A stretch of 42,432 bases of DNA from Bacillota bacterium (GCA_023409735.1 JAEYRB010000026.1:1-42432), one strand, 5' to 3'; shown: positions 33,105-41,497, counted from the stretch's first letter. Numbers and translations: made by a program. The notes: generated from the sequence alone by a model not told the origin.

Positions 33105-33268
33105 AAGCTTGTTAGTTCAGTTGCGTAATGGCTTTTTTCTGTCTTTGCGCTCTTTTTTTTTATGCTACATTTAAATTAAGTTAAGAATGTCTCTCCTAAA
33201 TTATGAGTAAAAAGCATTTCTACGGAAAGAATAGTACTATCTTATAAATTAAGAAAGGATGCTATATA

Positions 33269-34663
33269 ATGAATAAATATTTCGTAAAAATATTGTCATT
33301 GGCTTTAGCAGTATTAATGCTTTCGACTCTCTTATTAGGCTGTGCTTCAAATAATAAGAATGAGCCCTCCAACCAACCAAGCACTACACCTGCTACTACA
33401 GCAGAGACTACAACTGCTACTACGGCAGAAACTACGACTTCAACTACGGCTGCAGAATACGGAGCTAATCCAAGCGGAGAAGTTGTAATGTGGGGCTGGG
33501 ATGAGTCAGAAATTCTTAAAGGTCATTTGGCTAAGGTATACCCAAATGTCTCGATTAATTATATTACCATTGCACAGGCCGACCTTCCTCAGAAGATACA
33601 GACTACATTGGTTTCCGGTTCGCAAATGCCTGACGTAATTCAGCTGGAAGCAACAACACGTGGGAAAATGTACTCTCTTAATTGCTGGGAAAATCTTTCC
33701 GGTGCCCCATACAACGTAGATAAGAATCTATTTACGATTGATCAGATCCCCGTTTCTGTAGATGAAAACGGTAATCTGCTTGGATTGCCAATGGGAGCTG
33801 TTCCTTCCGCTATGGCATATAAACGTTCTCTGACAAAGGAATATTTCGGTACTGATGATCCTCAAGAACTGTCAAAAATGTTTTCTACCTGGAATGACTA
33901 TATTCAAAAGGGTAAGGAAGTTAACACTAAATCAAATGGCACAGTAAAAATGTTTGCAGGACTTTCAGACCTTTATAATGTTTTGGCCGGCCAGACTATT
34001 ATTCCGTTTACCGAAGGGAACAAGCTTAACATAAAAAACAGCTTAACTCCTATTTTCAATCAGCTGGTAGAATTCAAGAAGGCTAATATTGTTGATACCC
34101 TGGAGGAAGGCTCACCGGCATTAATGGCTTCCTATGGTAAGAGCAACCATATTTTCTACCCTTGTGCACAGTGGTCACCTCGCTGGATACTTAAACCTAA
34201 TGATTCCCGTGTTGGTGAATGGGGATTGATGGAATTGGCAGGTGGCGCTGTTAACTGGGGCGGCGGTGTTTATTCTATTCCTCAGAAGGCTGCTAACAAA
34301 GAAGCTGCATTTGCTGTAATTAAATGGCTCACTATGAATCCTGAATCAGCAGTACCGCGCAGAGACGAGCTTGAAGTCTTTACAGCGATCAGATCGGTAT
34401 ATGATGATCCGAATTTCTACTCCAGAACTGATGAGTTCTTTGGCGGACAGGATATTGATAAGCTTTTTGCTTACACCATTATACCAAAAATGAACGAGAC
34501 AAATGTTCGTCCTCTAAATAAGTATGACGTAGAAGTAAAAGATGCAGTTAGCAGTGCGTTGAAGACTATAAATGCATCAAAAGACGGAAATGTTGATGTA
34601 AATGCTCTAATTACACAGGTTGAAAATGATCTTCTAAGCAGGAGCACTGAACTTACCAGATAA
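33269..34663 (+). CDS. Sugar ABC transporter substrate-binding lipoprotein (second system)
   Basis: 464 residues. Signal and lipobox (LSTLLLGCAS, Cys near 26) are followed by a Thr/Ala-rich linker of repeated TTAETTT units (about 38-66) and a family 1 solute-binding domain (GEVVMWGWDESEILKGHLA, GSQMPDVIQLEATTRGKMYS, AVNWGGGVYSIPQKAANKE). RBS AAGGA. It belongs with the two permeases after it. The lumen motif WGWDE is usual for carbohydrate-binding members. Its ligand is unknown; the VOC and epimerase genes behind the permeases hint at a sugar that needs isomerising. Confidence 0.92.
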   Translation: MNKYFVKILSLALAVLMLSTLLLGCASNNKNEPSNQPSTTPATTAETTTATTAETTTSTTAAEYGANPSGEVVMWGWDESEILKGHLAKVYPNVSINYITIAQADLPQKIQTTLVSGSQMPDVIQLEATTRGKMYSLNCWENLSGAPYNVDKNLFTIDQIPVSVDENGNLLGLPMGAVPSAMAYKRSLTKEYFGTDDPQELSKMFSTWNDYIQKGKEVNTKSNGTVKMFAGLSDLYNVLAGQTIIPFTEGNKLNIKNSLTPIFNQLVEFKKANIVDTLEEGSPALMASYGKSNHIFYPCAQWSPRWILKPNDSRVGEWGLMELAGGAVNWGGGVYSIPQKAANKEAAFAVIKWLTMNPESAVPRRDELEVFTAIRSVYDDPNFYSRTDEFFGGQDIDKLFAYTIIPKMNETNVRPLNKYDVEVKDAVSSALKTINASKDGNVDVNALITQVENDLLSRSTELTR

Positions 34664-34673
34664 CGATACTTAT

Positions 34674-34719
34674 GCGGCGGGATCTTATGGCGGAAATCGC
34701 CGTATGATTCCGCTTTTTT
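34674..34719 (+). terminator. Strong hairpin between binding protein and permeases
   Basis: A long stem built from GCGG/CCGC, GGGATC/GATTCC and ATGGCG/CGCCGT arms (34674-34713) around GAAAT, then six T (34714-34719). As in the first ABC operon, it lies between the binding protein and the first permease and should attenuate permease expression. Confidence 0.85.
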
Positions 34720-34777
34720 CTTAGATATACTATGCACTTTATGAAGTTTATTCGTTGATGCAGAGAGGTGATAGATC

Positions 34778-35677
34778 ATGCGCCGAAAATTGAATAAACG
34801 GACGCCGTATTACTTTATTGCTCCTTTTTTTATTTGCTATACTTTGTTTTCGGTTTTCCCGTTTCTTTTTTCCTTTATAATCAGTTTTACGGATTGGAAT
34901 GGAGTCAGCACTCCTAAATTTGTAGGACTCAGTAATTACATTCGCATGTTTGTACAGGATAGAGCAGCTCAGAAGGCATTTTTCAATACATTTCTTTTCC
35001 TTGGTGTGGCTATTCCCATAGAGGTTATATTAGGTCTCCTTTTGGCAATATTGATTCGTGATTTTGTGCCAAGATCAAAGGGCACGCTTCAATTGTTAAA
35101 TTTTCTTCCTTATCTCACAGCGCCTGTAGCAGTAGGCTTGATTTTTCAATTTCTGTTTGACTGGGATTATGGCACTGTAAATCTGGTGCTCGAACGCGTC
35201 GGAATACTAAGTGAACATATTTATTGGCTTGGAACAGAATGGACTGCGCGTCTTGTTGTGATCCTTGTTATCATATGGAGAATGAGCGGGTATTCCATGA
35301 TTATTTTGTCTGCAGGCCTATCCACGATTTCAGATGAACTATATGAGGCCTCTGAGCTGGATGGTGCCACTTGGTTTCAGAAACAGACTAAAATAACACT
35401 GCCACTTCTTAAGCCAATTTTACTTTTTGTTTGTGTTATCTCCCTCATAAATGGGTTCCAGTTATTTGATGATCCCTATATGCTATTTGCATCTCAGGCA
35501 GGCCAGCCATATGGAGGGCCAAATAACTCTGTATTGACAGTTATGATGAATATGTTCCAGGCCTCATTTAGAAATTTCCAGGTCGGCTATGGTGCTTCTA
35601 TTGCGTATGTTCTGTTCTTCATAATCTTTGCATTTTCATTAGTGCTCACACGTGTTATGAGACAGGAGGATTCCTAA
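34778..35677 (+). CDS. Sugar ABC transporter permease (MalF/UgpA type, second system)
   Basis: 299 residues with six membrane segments starting at YYFIAPFFICYTLFSVFPFL and FTDWNG. EAA loop EASELDGATWFQKQTKITLP is near residues 190-209, and the periplasmic AGQPYGGPNNSVLTVMMNMF segment is usual for sugar permeases. GAGAGGTG is before ATG 34778. It ends one base before the next permease gene begins, so the pair is coupled. Confidence 0.93.
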   Translation: MRRKLNKRTPYYFIAPFFICYTLFSVFPFLFSFIISFTDWNGVSTPKFVGLSNYIRMFVQDRAAQKAFFNTFLFLGVAIPIEVILGLLLAILIRDFVPRSKGTLQLLNFLPYLTAPVAVGLIFQFLFDWDYGTVNLVLERVGILSEHIYWLGTEWTARLVVILVIIWRMSGYSMIILSAGLSTISDELYEASELDGATWFQKQTKITLPLLKPILLFVCVISLINGFQLFDDPYMLFASQAGQPYGGPNNSVLTVMMNMFQASFRNFQVGYGASIAYVLFFIIFAFSLVLTRVMRQEDS

Positions 35678-36505
35678 ATGAAAAAGATATGGATTTATAT
35701 ATCACGGGTTCCGGCCTACTTATTACTCTTTCTATCTACAATATTGGCACTTGCACCATTTTACATTATGATCATTATGGGAACCTATAAAAATGAAGAA
35801 ATCTTTACAGGGCTTAAGCTCTTGCCCGGTTCCTATGTATTGCAGAACTTTAAAACAATTTTGCAGGGAAATGTTTTCAGACCTTACTTAAATAGTGTTA
35901 TTATATCTGTTATAAGCGTAGTGGCCTGTGTTTGTGTAAGCTCGCTTTTTGGGTATGGCATGTCAAAATTCAAATTCAGGGGACAAAGACTGCTGCTTAC
36001 AATTTTGATTGCAACGCTTACAATACCATACCAGATAAGCATGGCAGGATATATGATGGAAATGCGGTGGGTGCATTTGAATAACACCTTATGGCCAATG
36101 ATTCTCGTATTCTTTGCAAATCCATTTGGAGCGTACTGGATGACTCAGTATATTAGCTCATCAGTGCCGGATTCTATTATTGAAAGTGCTCGTATTGATG
36201 GCTGCAGTGAATTTCGACTGTTTTACCAGATCGTAATGCCTATAGTTAAACCTGCTAATATAACATTGGCGCTGCTGATATTTTTATGGTCCTGGAATAA
36301 TTTCTTGATACCGCTGACCTTTGTTACTGATCCAAAGCAATATACACTACCTATTTTTGTAAGTACATTGGGCGGTTCTTACCGCGTGGACTACGCTGCA
36401 AAGATGTTGAATCTTACCTTAGCTACTATTCCGGTATTGGTTTTCTTCTCGGCTTTCTCAAAGTACCTGATCAAGGGTATGACGATGGGTGCTGTTAAGG
36501 GATAA
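35678..36505 (+). CDS. Sugar ABC transporter permease (MalG/UgpE type, second system)
   Basis: 275 residues, six membrane segments, EAA loop ESARIDGCSEFRLFYQIVMP (about 168-187) and the standard C-terminal LIKGMTMGAVKG. CAGGAGGA precedes the start inside the upstream gene. Partner of the upstream permease. No ATPase gene follows; the operon goes on to a VOC protein. Confidence 0.93.
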   Translation: MKKIWIYISRVPAYLLLFLSTILALAPFYIMIIMGTYKNEEIFTGLKLLPGSYVLQNFKTILQGNVFRPYLNSVIISVISVVACVCVSSLFGYGMSKFKFRGQRLLLTILIATLTIPYQISMAGYMMEMRWVHLNNTLWPMILVFFANPFGAYWMTQYISSSVPDSIIESARIDGCSEFRLFYQIVMPIVKPANITLALLIFLWSWNNFLIPLTFVTDPKQYTLPIFVSTLGGSYRVDYAAKMLNLTLATIPVLVFFSAFSKYLIKGMTMGAVKG

Positions 36506-36534
36506 ATAATATATAATATGAAAGGATGAAAAAT

Positions 36535-36945
36535 ATGGCAACATTCGTTACTCATGTGGCAATTAATGTAAAAGACATGGAAGCTACTCTGAAGTTTTAT
36601 AAAGACACTCTCGGCTTTTTGAAAATATTTGAATTAAGCAATCCTCAAACGGGGAAACCATGGATCGTTTATGTCCAGATATGTAAGGGCCAATTTCTGG
36701 AGCTTTTCTATGATTGTGAGCCACGTACGGCAAAGGATGCAGACATTGGATTTACGCATCTGTGCTTCTCCGTAGACGATCTTGAGGCTGCTGTTAAGCA
36801 TATCACCGATATGGGATATACATTGGAGATCCCGCTTTGTAAGGGCTGTGACAATAATCTGCAAGCCTGGATACGCGATCCCAATGGAGTTCGAATAGAA
36901 TTGATGCAGGTAATGCCGGAATCGCCTCATGCTGCATATATGTAA
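36535..36945 (+). CDS. VOC-superfamily (glyoxalase/dioxygenase-like) protein
   Basis: About 136 residues in two beta-alpha-beta-beta-beta modules. Likely metal ligands are the His of FVTHVAINV, the Glu of FLELFYD, the His of THLCFSV and the Glu of RIELMQV, the four-ligand set of glyoxalase I-like proteins. I start at 36535, since AAAGGA sits at the right distance; ATG 36526 is too close. In a sugar operon a VOC protein could be an isomerase/epimerase or an aldehyde-detoxifying lyase. The substrate cannot be inferred. Confidence 0.85.
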   Translation: MATFVTHVAINVKDMEATLKFYKDTLGFLKIFELSNPQTGKPWIVYVQICKGQFLELFYDCEPRTAKDADIGFTHLCFSVDDLEAAVKHITDMGYTLEIPLCKGCDNNLQAWIRDPNGVRIELMQVMPESPHAAYM

Positions 36946-37116
36946 GGGCATTTTCGATGTGCCATTTTTGAAGTTCCTCTGTACGATATATTGTGGATGA
37001 ACCTGCAGTAAGTCGCCATATCTTGCTATACGAAATATTGCAGATGTACATGAAGTAGGTCAACCATATTTCGTTTAGCTAAATTATTCTAAGGTTAAAT
37101 CGCAATTGCCTTATGT

Positions 37117-37186
37117 AAGGAGGAATATAATAATCAACGTTCTGATATCAGGTGCAAGCCGTGGAATCTGACTTCAAATAGCTTGA
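37117..37186 (+). pseudogene. N-terminal relic of a short-chain dehydrogenase
   Basis: Behind an intact AAGGAGG (37117-37123) the frame from 37133 reads INVLISGASRGI, then TGA where Gly would be expected, then LQIA and a stop. That is the nucleotide-binding start (GASRGIG) of an SDR enzyme. The start codon position is ATA. Nothing downstream continues it. The same gap (36946-37256) also holds a 29-codon frame end (SPYLAIRNIADVHEVGQPYF, stop near 37079) that may be another gene's tail. Confidence 0.6.
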
Positions 37187-37256
37187 ATACTATCATATCT
37201 GATTAGTGAAGTTTTAAAGCTACCAAATTGTATAATGATGAAAAGGAGTGAGTAAT

Positions 37257-38294
37257 ATGAAAGCATTATTGATCGGTGGAACAGGAACAATAAGCAGTGC
37301 CATTACCCGCCAATTGGCTGAGAATGAAAACTGGGAATTGTTTTTACTTAATCGTGGGATACGCTCCCGGAATATCCCTAGTAATGTAAAGGTTATAAAA
37401 TGCGATGTTTCTGATGAAAAGCAGGTCTCCAAGCTATTGGAAGGAATGCAGTTCGATTGTGTAGCTGAATTCATAGGCTTTACGCCCGATCAGGTGGAGC
37501 GTGATATACGTCTGTTTAGTGGAAAAGCAAAACAGTACATTTATATCAGCTCAGCTGCTGCGTATAATACGCCGCCATCCAGACCCTTTATAACTGAGGG
37601 GATGCAGTTAAAAAACCCTTATTGGGAATATGCACGTAATAAAATAAAATGTGAAGAATTGCTGCTGGATGCGTATCGTACAAAGGATTTCCCGATTACT
37701 ATCGTAAGACCATCTCATACCTATGGTGAGCGTTTCATTCCGTTTTGTCTGGAATCGCCTAAGGGAAGCTGGCCTGTTATTAAGCGAATGCTGGAAGGGA
37801 AACCAATCATTGTGCCCGGCGATGGCTCATCTCTTTGGACGATCACCTTCAATGGAGATTTTGCTAAGGGTTTTATTGGATTGATGGATAATCAGCATGC
37901 TATCGGTGAAGCGGTTCATATTACTACTGACGAAGTACTTACCTGGAACCAGATGGCACAGGCAGTCGCAGATGCGCTAAAGGTAGAATATAGGCCTTAT
38001 TATATCCCTACCGATGTATTAGCAGAAATAGATCCGGAGCTAAGCGGCGGATTGAACGGAGATAAACGCCACAGCGTTATTTTTGATAACACAAAATTAA
38101 AGCAATTAGTGCCGGGCTTCTGTGCAACAATACCCTGGAGGATAGGAGTTCAAAAGGCTCTCAGTAATATACAGGCATGCCCGGAGCTGATGCCGGAGGA
38201 TCCCGATTTTGACATTTGGTGTGATACTCTGATCGGGGTATATGATCAGGCTTTGGAACAGGCAAAGGTGAAATGCGGTAAGCTATACAAGTAA
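37257..38294 (+). CDS. NAD(P)-dependent sugar epimerase/dehydratase (extended SDR)
   Basis: About 345 residues. The Rossmann motif GGTGTISSAI (about 7-16) is a GxxGxxx variant of the extended or atypical SDR pattern. CDVSDEKQV binds the adenine side, and the catalytic triad is likely Ser-Ser in YISSAAAY with Tyr in WEYARNK (Tyr-x-x-x-Lys). RPSHTYGERFIP is a usual extended-SDR substrate segment. The protein then has a C-terminal NAD-epimerase tail. Start at 37257, behind GGAG. It closes the second sugar operon and probably interconverts the imported sugar or its nucleotide form. Confidence 0.88.
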   Translation: MKALLIGGTGTISSAITRQLAENENWELFLLNRGIRSRNIPSNVKVIKCDVSDEKQVSKLLEGMQFDCVAEFIGFTPDQVERDIRLFSGKAKQYIYISSAAAYNTPPSRPFITEGMQLKNPYWEYARNKIKCEELLLDAYRTKDFPITIVRPSHTYGERFIPFCLESPKGSWPVIKRMLEGKPIIVPGDGSSLWTITFNGDFAKGFIGLMDNQHAIGEAVHITTDEVLTWNQMAQAVADALKVEYRPYYIPTDVLAEIDPELSGGLNGDKRHSVIFDNTKLKQLVPGFCATIPWRIGVQKALSNIQACPELMPEDPDFDIWCDTLIGVYDQALEQAKVKCGKLYK

Positions 38295-38329
38295 TCTCAG
38301 TAAAAAAAATATTGAACAAATTGATAAAA

Positions 38330-38352
38330 GGGGTAGAGAAATTTTCTGCCCC
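38330..38352 (+). repeat. Inverted repeat after the epimerase gene
   Basis: GGGGTAGAGAA and TTTTCTGCCCC pair with two wobbles, 36 bp after the stop codon. It lacks a following T-run, so it is a weak terminator candidate. The rest of 38353-38680 is AT-rich. I saw no convincing sigma-A or sigma-B promoter there, although the operon that follows needs one. Confidence 0.45.
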
Positions 38353-38680
38353 TCAAAGCATTTGAGTGCTCTTGGATAGTGAAAGGCTCCTCATGTACGT
38401 GCCATATTGTACGAAAATTAACCTTATAAAACATGCTATTTTTGCATTGTAGCCAATCTTTTATATGGATACAATATGATTCCAGCCGCCTTCGTATAAT
38501 CTTATTTCAATTGCTTATGAGAAAATTTATCTTTTCGAAAAATTATCTGAGTAAACATATACTTGTAGAAGTGGCGTAGGATTGATAAAATGTAATAGTT
38601 AGATTAACAGATTATTAATAGTTTATTTAAATGCAGTTAATATAGGGGTTCTAAAATGGTGACGGATAGGGGGCGGGTTG

Positions 38681-39628
38681 ATGGACAAAAAAGAAGCAAG
38701 GGAAATTCTTGGAGTTAATAAGGAAACTAGCAAAAACGAGATTGAAAGAAGATTTTATATATTACTGAAAAAGCACAAATTAGCCGGTGCTCCCAAGGAT
38801 GATGAGCAGCAGGAAAGCGAAAGCGTTCAGCAACAAGTACAATCACAAGCCAGTACTGATGAAATAGACCAAAGCTATAATGATGACAATTATAGCTTTG
38901 AACAGATAGTCCAGGCATATAATGTTCTTATGGGCTATGAGGTAAAAATTAAAGAAGCGCCGCCAAGTAAAGCTGCTCCGTTGCTGGAAAAGGCTGGTAT
39001 AGATGAAAAGAAGGCGCGTAATTTCTTTTATTATTATAAATATTATATATTAGGAGCAATTGCTGTTATTATTGCACTGGTATTCATAATCAGAGGCTGC
39101 GTTAACAGAGTTGATCCTGATTTCTCCACTGCGTTCATAGGTGACATCTTCTTCACGGATTCAGATGTGCTCAAAGACGAAATCAGGAAGAATGTGCCGG
39201 AAATAATCGAGCCTGAAATCAATAATGCGTATATTAGTGAAAATGCACAGGGTGAGCAAGCGTACGCCAATGAGATGAAGGCTGTTGTTCTGACGGTAGC
39301 AGGAGATATAGATTTATTTGTCATGGATAAGGAAAACTATGAGAAGTATGCAAAGCAGGGATTGTTTATAAGCCTTGATGAGATTGCACCAAAACTCGGA
39401 GTCGATATTAGCAAGTGCGGTGAATATATATTAAGTGTAGAGAACAGCGATGATGATGAACAAGAGGATAAGCCTAAGGAGCCGGAACACCTTTACGGCA
39501 TTGATATCAGTGACAGCAAGGTACTGAAGGATTCAGGCTTTACAGGCAGTGAGATGATAGCTTCAATACGTGTAAACGGTGAACAGATTGATAAGGCGAT
39601 CAAGGTTTTAGAACTCCTAATGAAATAA
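38681..39628 (+). CDS. J-domain-like single-pass membrane protein with extracytoplasmic domain
   Basis: About 315 residues. The N-terminus (KKEAREILGVNKETSKNEIE ... FEQIVQAYNVLMGYE, residues 2-90) matches helices I, II and IV of a J domain, but the HPD tripeptide between helices II and III is absent, so DnaK stimulation is unlikely. A Gln/Ser/Glu-rich insert interrupts it. One membrane helix (YYILGAIAVIIALVFIIRG, about 123-141) leads to an external domain of about 170 residues with AFIGDIFFTDSDVLKDEIRK and DIDLFVMDKENYEKYAKQGL, reminiscent of one lobe of a solute-binding fold. It opens the STAS/anti-sigma/sigma operon, 20 bp before the STAS gene, so a membrane sensor role is the natural guess. 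Confidence 0.75.
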   Translation: MDKKEAREILGVNKETSKNEIERRFYILLKKHKLAGAPKDDEQQESESVQQQVQSQASTDEIDQSYNDDNYSFEQIVQAYNVLMGYEVKIKEAPPSKAAPLLEKAGIDEKKARNFFYYYKYYILGAIAVIIALVFIIRGCVNRVDPDFSTAFIGDIFFTDSDVLKDEIRKNVPEIIEPEINNAYISENAQGEQAYANEMKAVVLTVAGDIDLFVMDKENYEKYAKQGLFISLDEIAPKLGVDISKCGEYILSVENSDDDEQEDKPKEPEHLYGIDISDSKVLKDSGFTGSEMIASIRVNGEQIDKAIKVLELLMK

Positions 39629-39648
39629 GAAAACAGGGGGAAAAGAGT

Positions 39649-39963
39649 ATGGCAAGCGAATTAATAGTTAATGATGAGTTACTTGCGTCTGATGCAAGGA
39701 TCCAGGTTACAGGAGAGGTTGATATATATACTGCTCAAAAATTTAAGGAAGAGCTGTATAGGGCTGTAGAAGCTGTTAGTAAAGATCTTGCGATAGACTG
39801 CGGCGAGTTGAATTATATTGATAGCACAGGATTGGGCATTTTTGTAGGAGCGTTAAAGAAAGCAAGGCTGGCGGGTAAGGATATACACTTACTAAATATG
39901 CGAGAGAATATAATGAAGCTATTTGTAATTACGGGCCTTGACAAACTCTTTGTAATCGAGTAA
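39649..39963 (+). CDS. STAS-domain anti-sigma factor antagonist (RsbV/SpoIIAA-like)
   Basis: 104 residues, one STAS domain. The phosphorylatable Ser is in NYIDSTGLGIFVGALKKA (about residue 59), the motif used by SpoIIAA and RsbV. Unphosphorylated antagonist binds the anti-sigma kinase and frees the sigma factor. RBS AGGGGG. It lies upstream of an RsbW-like and a sigma-B/F-type gene, with a 248-bp gap that holds a palindrome and two structured repeats. Confidence 0.93.
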   Translation: MASELIVNDELLASDARIQVTGEVDIYTAQKFKEELYRAVEAVSKDLAIDCGELNYIDSTGLGIFVGALKKARLAGKDIHLLNMRENIMKLFVITGLDKLFVIE

Positions 39964-39974
39964 GCCTATTTGTG

Positions 39975-39988
39975 GTAAAATATTTTAC
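39975..39988 (+). repeat. Perfect 14-bp palindrome GTAAAATATTTTAC
   Basis: Fully self-complementary, 12 bp after the STAS gene stop. It could be a dimeric regulator site for an internal promoter; TAATCAACATC downstream shows no clear promoter. Confidence 0.5.
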
Positions 39989-40070
39989 ATAACAGACTAA
40001 TAGGTTAATCAACATCAAGCTAATAACCGGAAAACAGGTGGCAGGACATCATCTGTTATTATATTAATGG

Positions 40071-40130
40071 CGTTGCCCGAAGGGCTACAGCAAAAAGGCG
40101 GGAGGGGCTCGATGCCCCCGAGACATTTAT
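40071..40130 (+). repeat. Structured tandem repeat, copy A
   Basis: About 60 bp. TTGC (40073-40076) pairs with GCAA around an inner GCCC-GAA-GGGC stem, then a second hairpin GGGGC-TCGAT-GCCCC. An alternative CTCG/CGAG pairing is possible. It repeats at 40137 with one base missing and one change. Confidence 0.75.
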
Positions 40131-40136
40131 ATATGT

Positions 40137-40195
40137 CGTTGCCCGAAGGGCTACAGCAAAAAGGCGGAGGGGCTCGATGCCCTCGAGACATTTAT
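40137..40195 (+). repeat. Structured tandem repeat, copy B
   Basis: 59 bp, period 66 bp from copy A. It differs by loss of one G in the left arm of the second hairpin and a C to T change in the right arm (GCCCTC), which keeps the A-T/G-C pairing with GAGGG. The copy ends 5 bp before the AAGGAG ribosome site of the RsbW-like gene, so its folding could affect translation initiation. Confidence 0.75.
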
Positions 40196-40211
40196 TAAAG
40201 GAGCGATTAAA

Positions 40212-40622
40212 ATGGTGACACCGGACCATATTGAAATTACTTTGCCTTTCAAAGCAGAATACGTCAGCGTTGCAAGGCTAACGTCATCAGGAATAGCTAG
40301 CCGCTGCGGATTTGATATTGAGACAATAGAAGATATAAAGGTGGCTGTATCTGAAGTATGCAACAGAATTATCAATGTATCTTCCAATGACGACGAGAAG
40401 TATAAAATTAGCTTTGAAATTTATGATGATAGACTTACAATAACATTTTCTTCAAATGCAGATAAATTAAAATGTATTTTCAGCGACGATGAAGATGGAT
40501 TTGGAATGGCTATTATAAATGCGTTTATGGATAATGTGGAATTTTGTCCACAAAATGATAAGTATATACTGGCAATGACAAAATCTTTTGAGGTGGTTTC
40601 CGGTAATGGAATACAAGAGTGA
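40212..40622 (+). CDS. RsbW/SpoIIAB-like anti-sigma factor with degenerate ATP-binding motifs
   Basis: 136 residues with a GHKL (HATPase_c_2) outline. The N-box reads DIKVAVSEVCNRIINV. The catalytic-type Glu is present, but the Asn normally four residues later is Arg, with an Asn one place early. The usual DxGxG box after the second strand is missing (TFSSNADKLKCIF). Only the late DGFGMAII resembles the second Gly box. It may therefore bind ATP weakly and lack kinase activity while still binding the sigma factor. AAGGAG precedes ATG 40212. The next gene overlaps its end by about 17 bp. Confidence 0.85.
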   Translation: MVTPDHIEITLPFKAEYVSVARLTSSGIASRCGFDIETIEDIKVAVSEVCNRIINVSSNDDEKYKISFEIYDDRLTITFSSNADKLKCIFSDDEDGFGMAIINAFMDNVEFCPQNDKYILAMTKSFEVVSGNGIQE

Positions 40623-41367
40623 AGTAATGACATTTAATGCTACGGACAGCACCGATGAGCTTTTTGCAAGTTATAGTATAAATAAAGATGTCAGCATCAG
40701 AAATGAAATTGTTAAAAGAAATCTATATCTTGCAGAAATCATATCAAAAAAATTCGCAAACAGGGGAGTGGACTATGATGATATTCATCAGGTCGCCTCA
40801 CTGGCACTTATTAAGGCAGTCGAAAGATTCAGTCCTGATAAGGGCTTTAAGTTTGCCAGCTTTGCGACGCCGACTATTGTTGGTGAGATAAAGAGATATT
40901 TTCGTGATAAAAGCTCCTCAATCAGGATACCCAGACGAATCTATGAAGTATACCATAAAGTAAACAATGCAAGAGATTACCTGATGCAGCAGTTGGGAAG
41001 AGCGCCAAGGGCTGATGAGATAGCTGGGTATCTTGGTATAGACGAAGAAGCTGTCCTTGAAATTTTAGAGTCATGGAATGCTTATAATATACAATCCTTA
41101 GATCAGAGCGCCTTTGAGGATGATGATATTGAGCTGCATGAAACGATTGGTGCGGACGATGCGACATTTGAACGAATAGAGAATAAAGATTTTATAGAGA
41201 AGAGTCTGGAAAGATTCAATGATGTGGAGAAAGAATTTATACGCATGAGATACTTTAGCAAAAAGACTCAAAAGGAAATTGCAGATAAAATGGACGTATC
41301 ACAAATGTATATTTCAAGGCTTGAGCGTAAGGTGCTGGATAGATTCAGATTAATGCTTTCAAAATAA
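40606..41367 (+). CDS. RNA polymerase sigma factor, SigB/SigF/SigG family
   Basis: About 253 residues. Region 2 contains NLYLAEIISKKFANRGVDYD and KGFKFASFATPTIVGEIKRY, which includes the -10 recognition helix. Region 3 contains RAPRADEIAGYLGIDEEAVL, and region 4 ends in TQKEIADKMDVSQMYISRLE, the -35 helix-turn-helix. I start at 40606 (MEYKSEVM), behind GAGGTGG within the anti-sigma gene; ATG 40627 is an alternative. Order STAS, anti-sigma, sigma matches spoIIA and rsb operons. Absence of spoIIA-specific neighbours and presence of a second GHKL protein suggest a stress or surface-related sigma rather than the sporulation SigF itself. Confidence 0.93.
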   Translation: MEYKSEVMTFNATDSTDELFASYSINKDVSIRNEIVKRNLYLAEIISKKFANRGVDYDDIHQVASLALIKAVERFSPDKGFKFASFATPTIVGEIKRYFRDKSSSIRIPRRIYEVYHKVNNARDYLMQQLGRAPRADEIAGYLGIDEEAVLEILESWNAYNIQSLDQSAFEDDDIELHETIGADDATFERIENKDFIEKSLERFNDVEKEFIRMRYFSKKTQKEIADKMDVSQMYISRLERKVLDRFRLMLSK

Positions 41368-41481
41368 TTCTACTATATACTTATATATAAGAGTGTTTAT
41401 TGCGAGGTGCAGCGGGTAATATATAAATGCAGAGCGGAATTATAACACTTCGGTTCAAAGAAAGTACTTGCTAACTAGCAT

Positions 41482-41497
41482 TTTTGCGAAAGCAAAA
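41482..41497 (+). other. GNRA-type hairpin in the gap before the second GHKL gene
   Basis: TTTTGC-GAAA-GCAAAA is a perfect 6-bp stem with a GAAA tetraloop. It is followed by GAGCCGTGAGG and GGAAATCTTCCGTCTCG, which can fold again. The layout (TTGC/GCAA stem, short A linker, second GC-rich stem closed by GAG/CTC) resembles the 40071 repeats without clear sequence identity. The rest of 41368-41548 is AT-rich with no ORF. Confidence 0.4.

Noticed and set aside
40100..40125. Similarity of GGGGCTCGATGCCCC to a tRNA T-arm
   Set aside because: No acceptor, D or anticodon arm can be built around it; the likeness is confined to one hairpin.
40071..40195. Two tandem repeats as a CRISPR array
   Set aside because: Only two units, the 6-bp gap between them is far too short for a spacer, the units are longer than typical repeats, and no cas gene is near.
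40588..41367. Naming the sigma factor SigF or SigB
   Set aside because: Neighbours do not match spoIIA or a standard rsb operon and region motifs are shared across the family.
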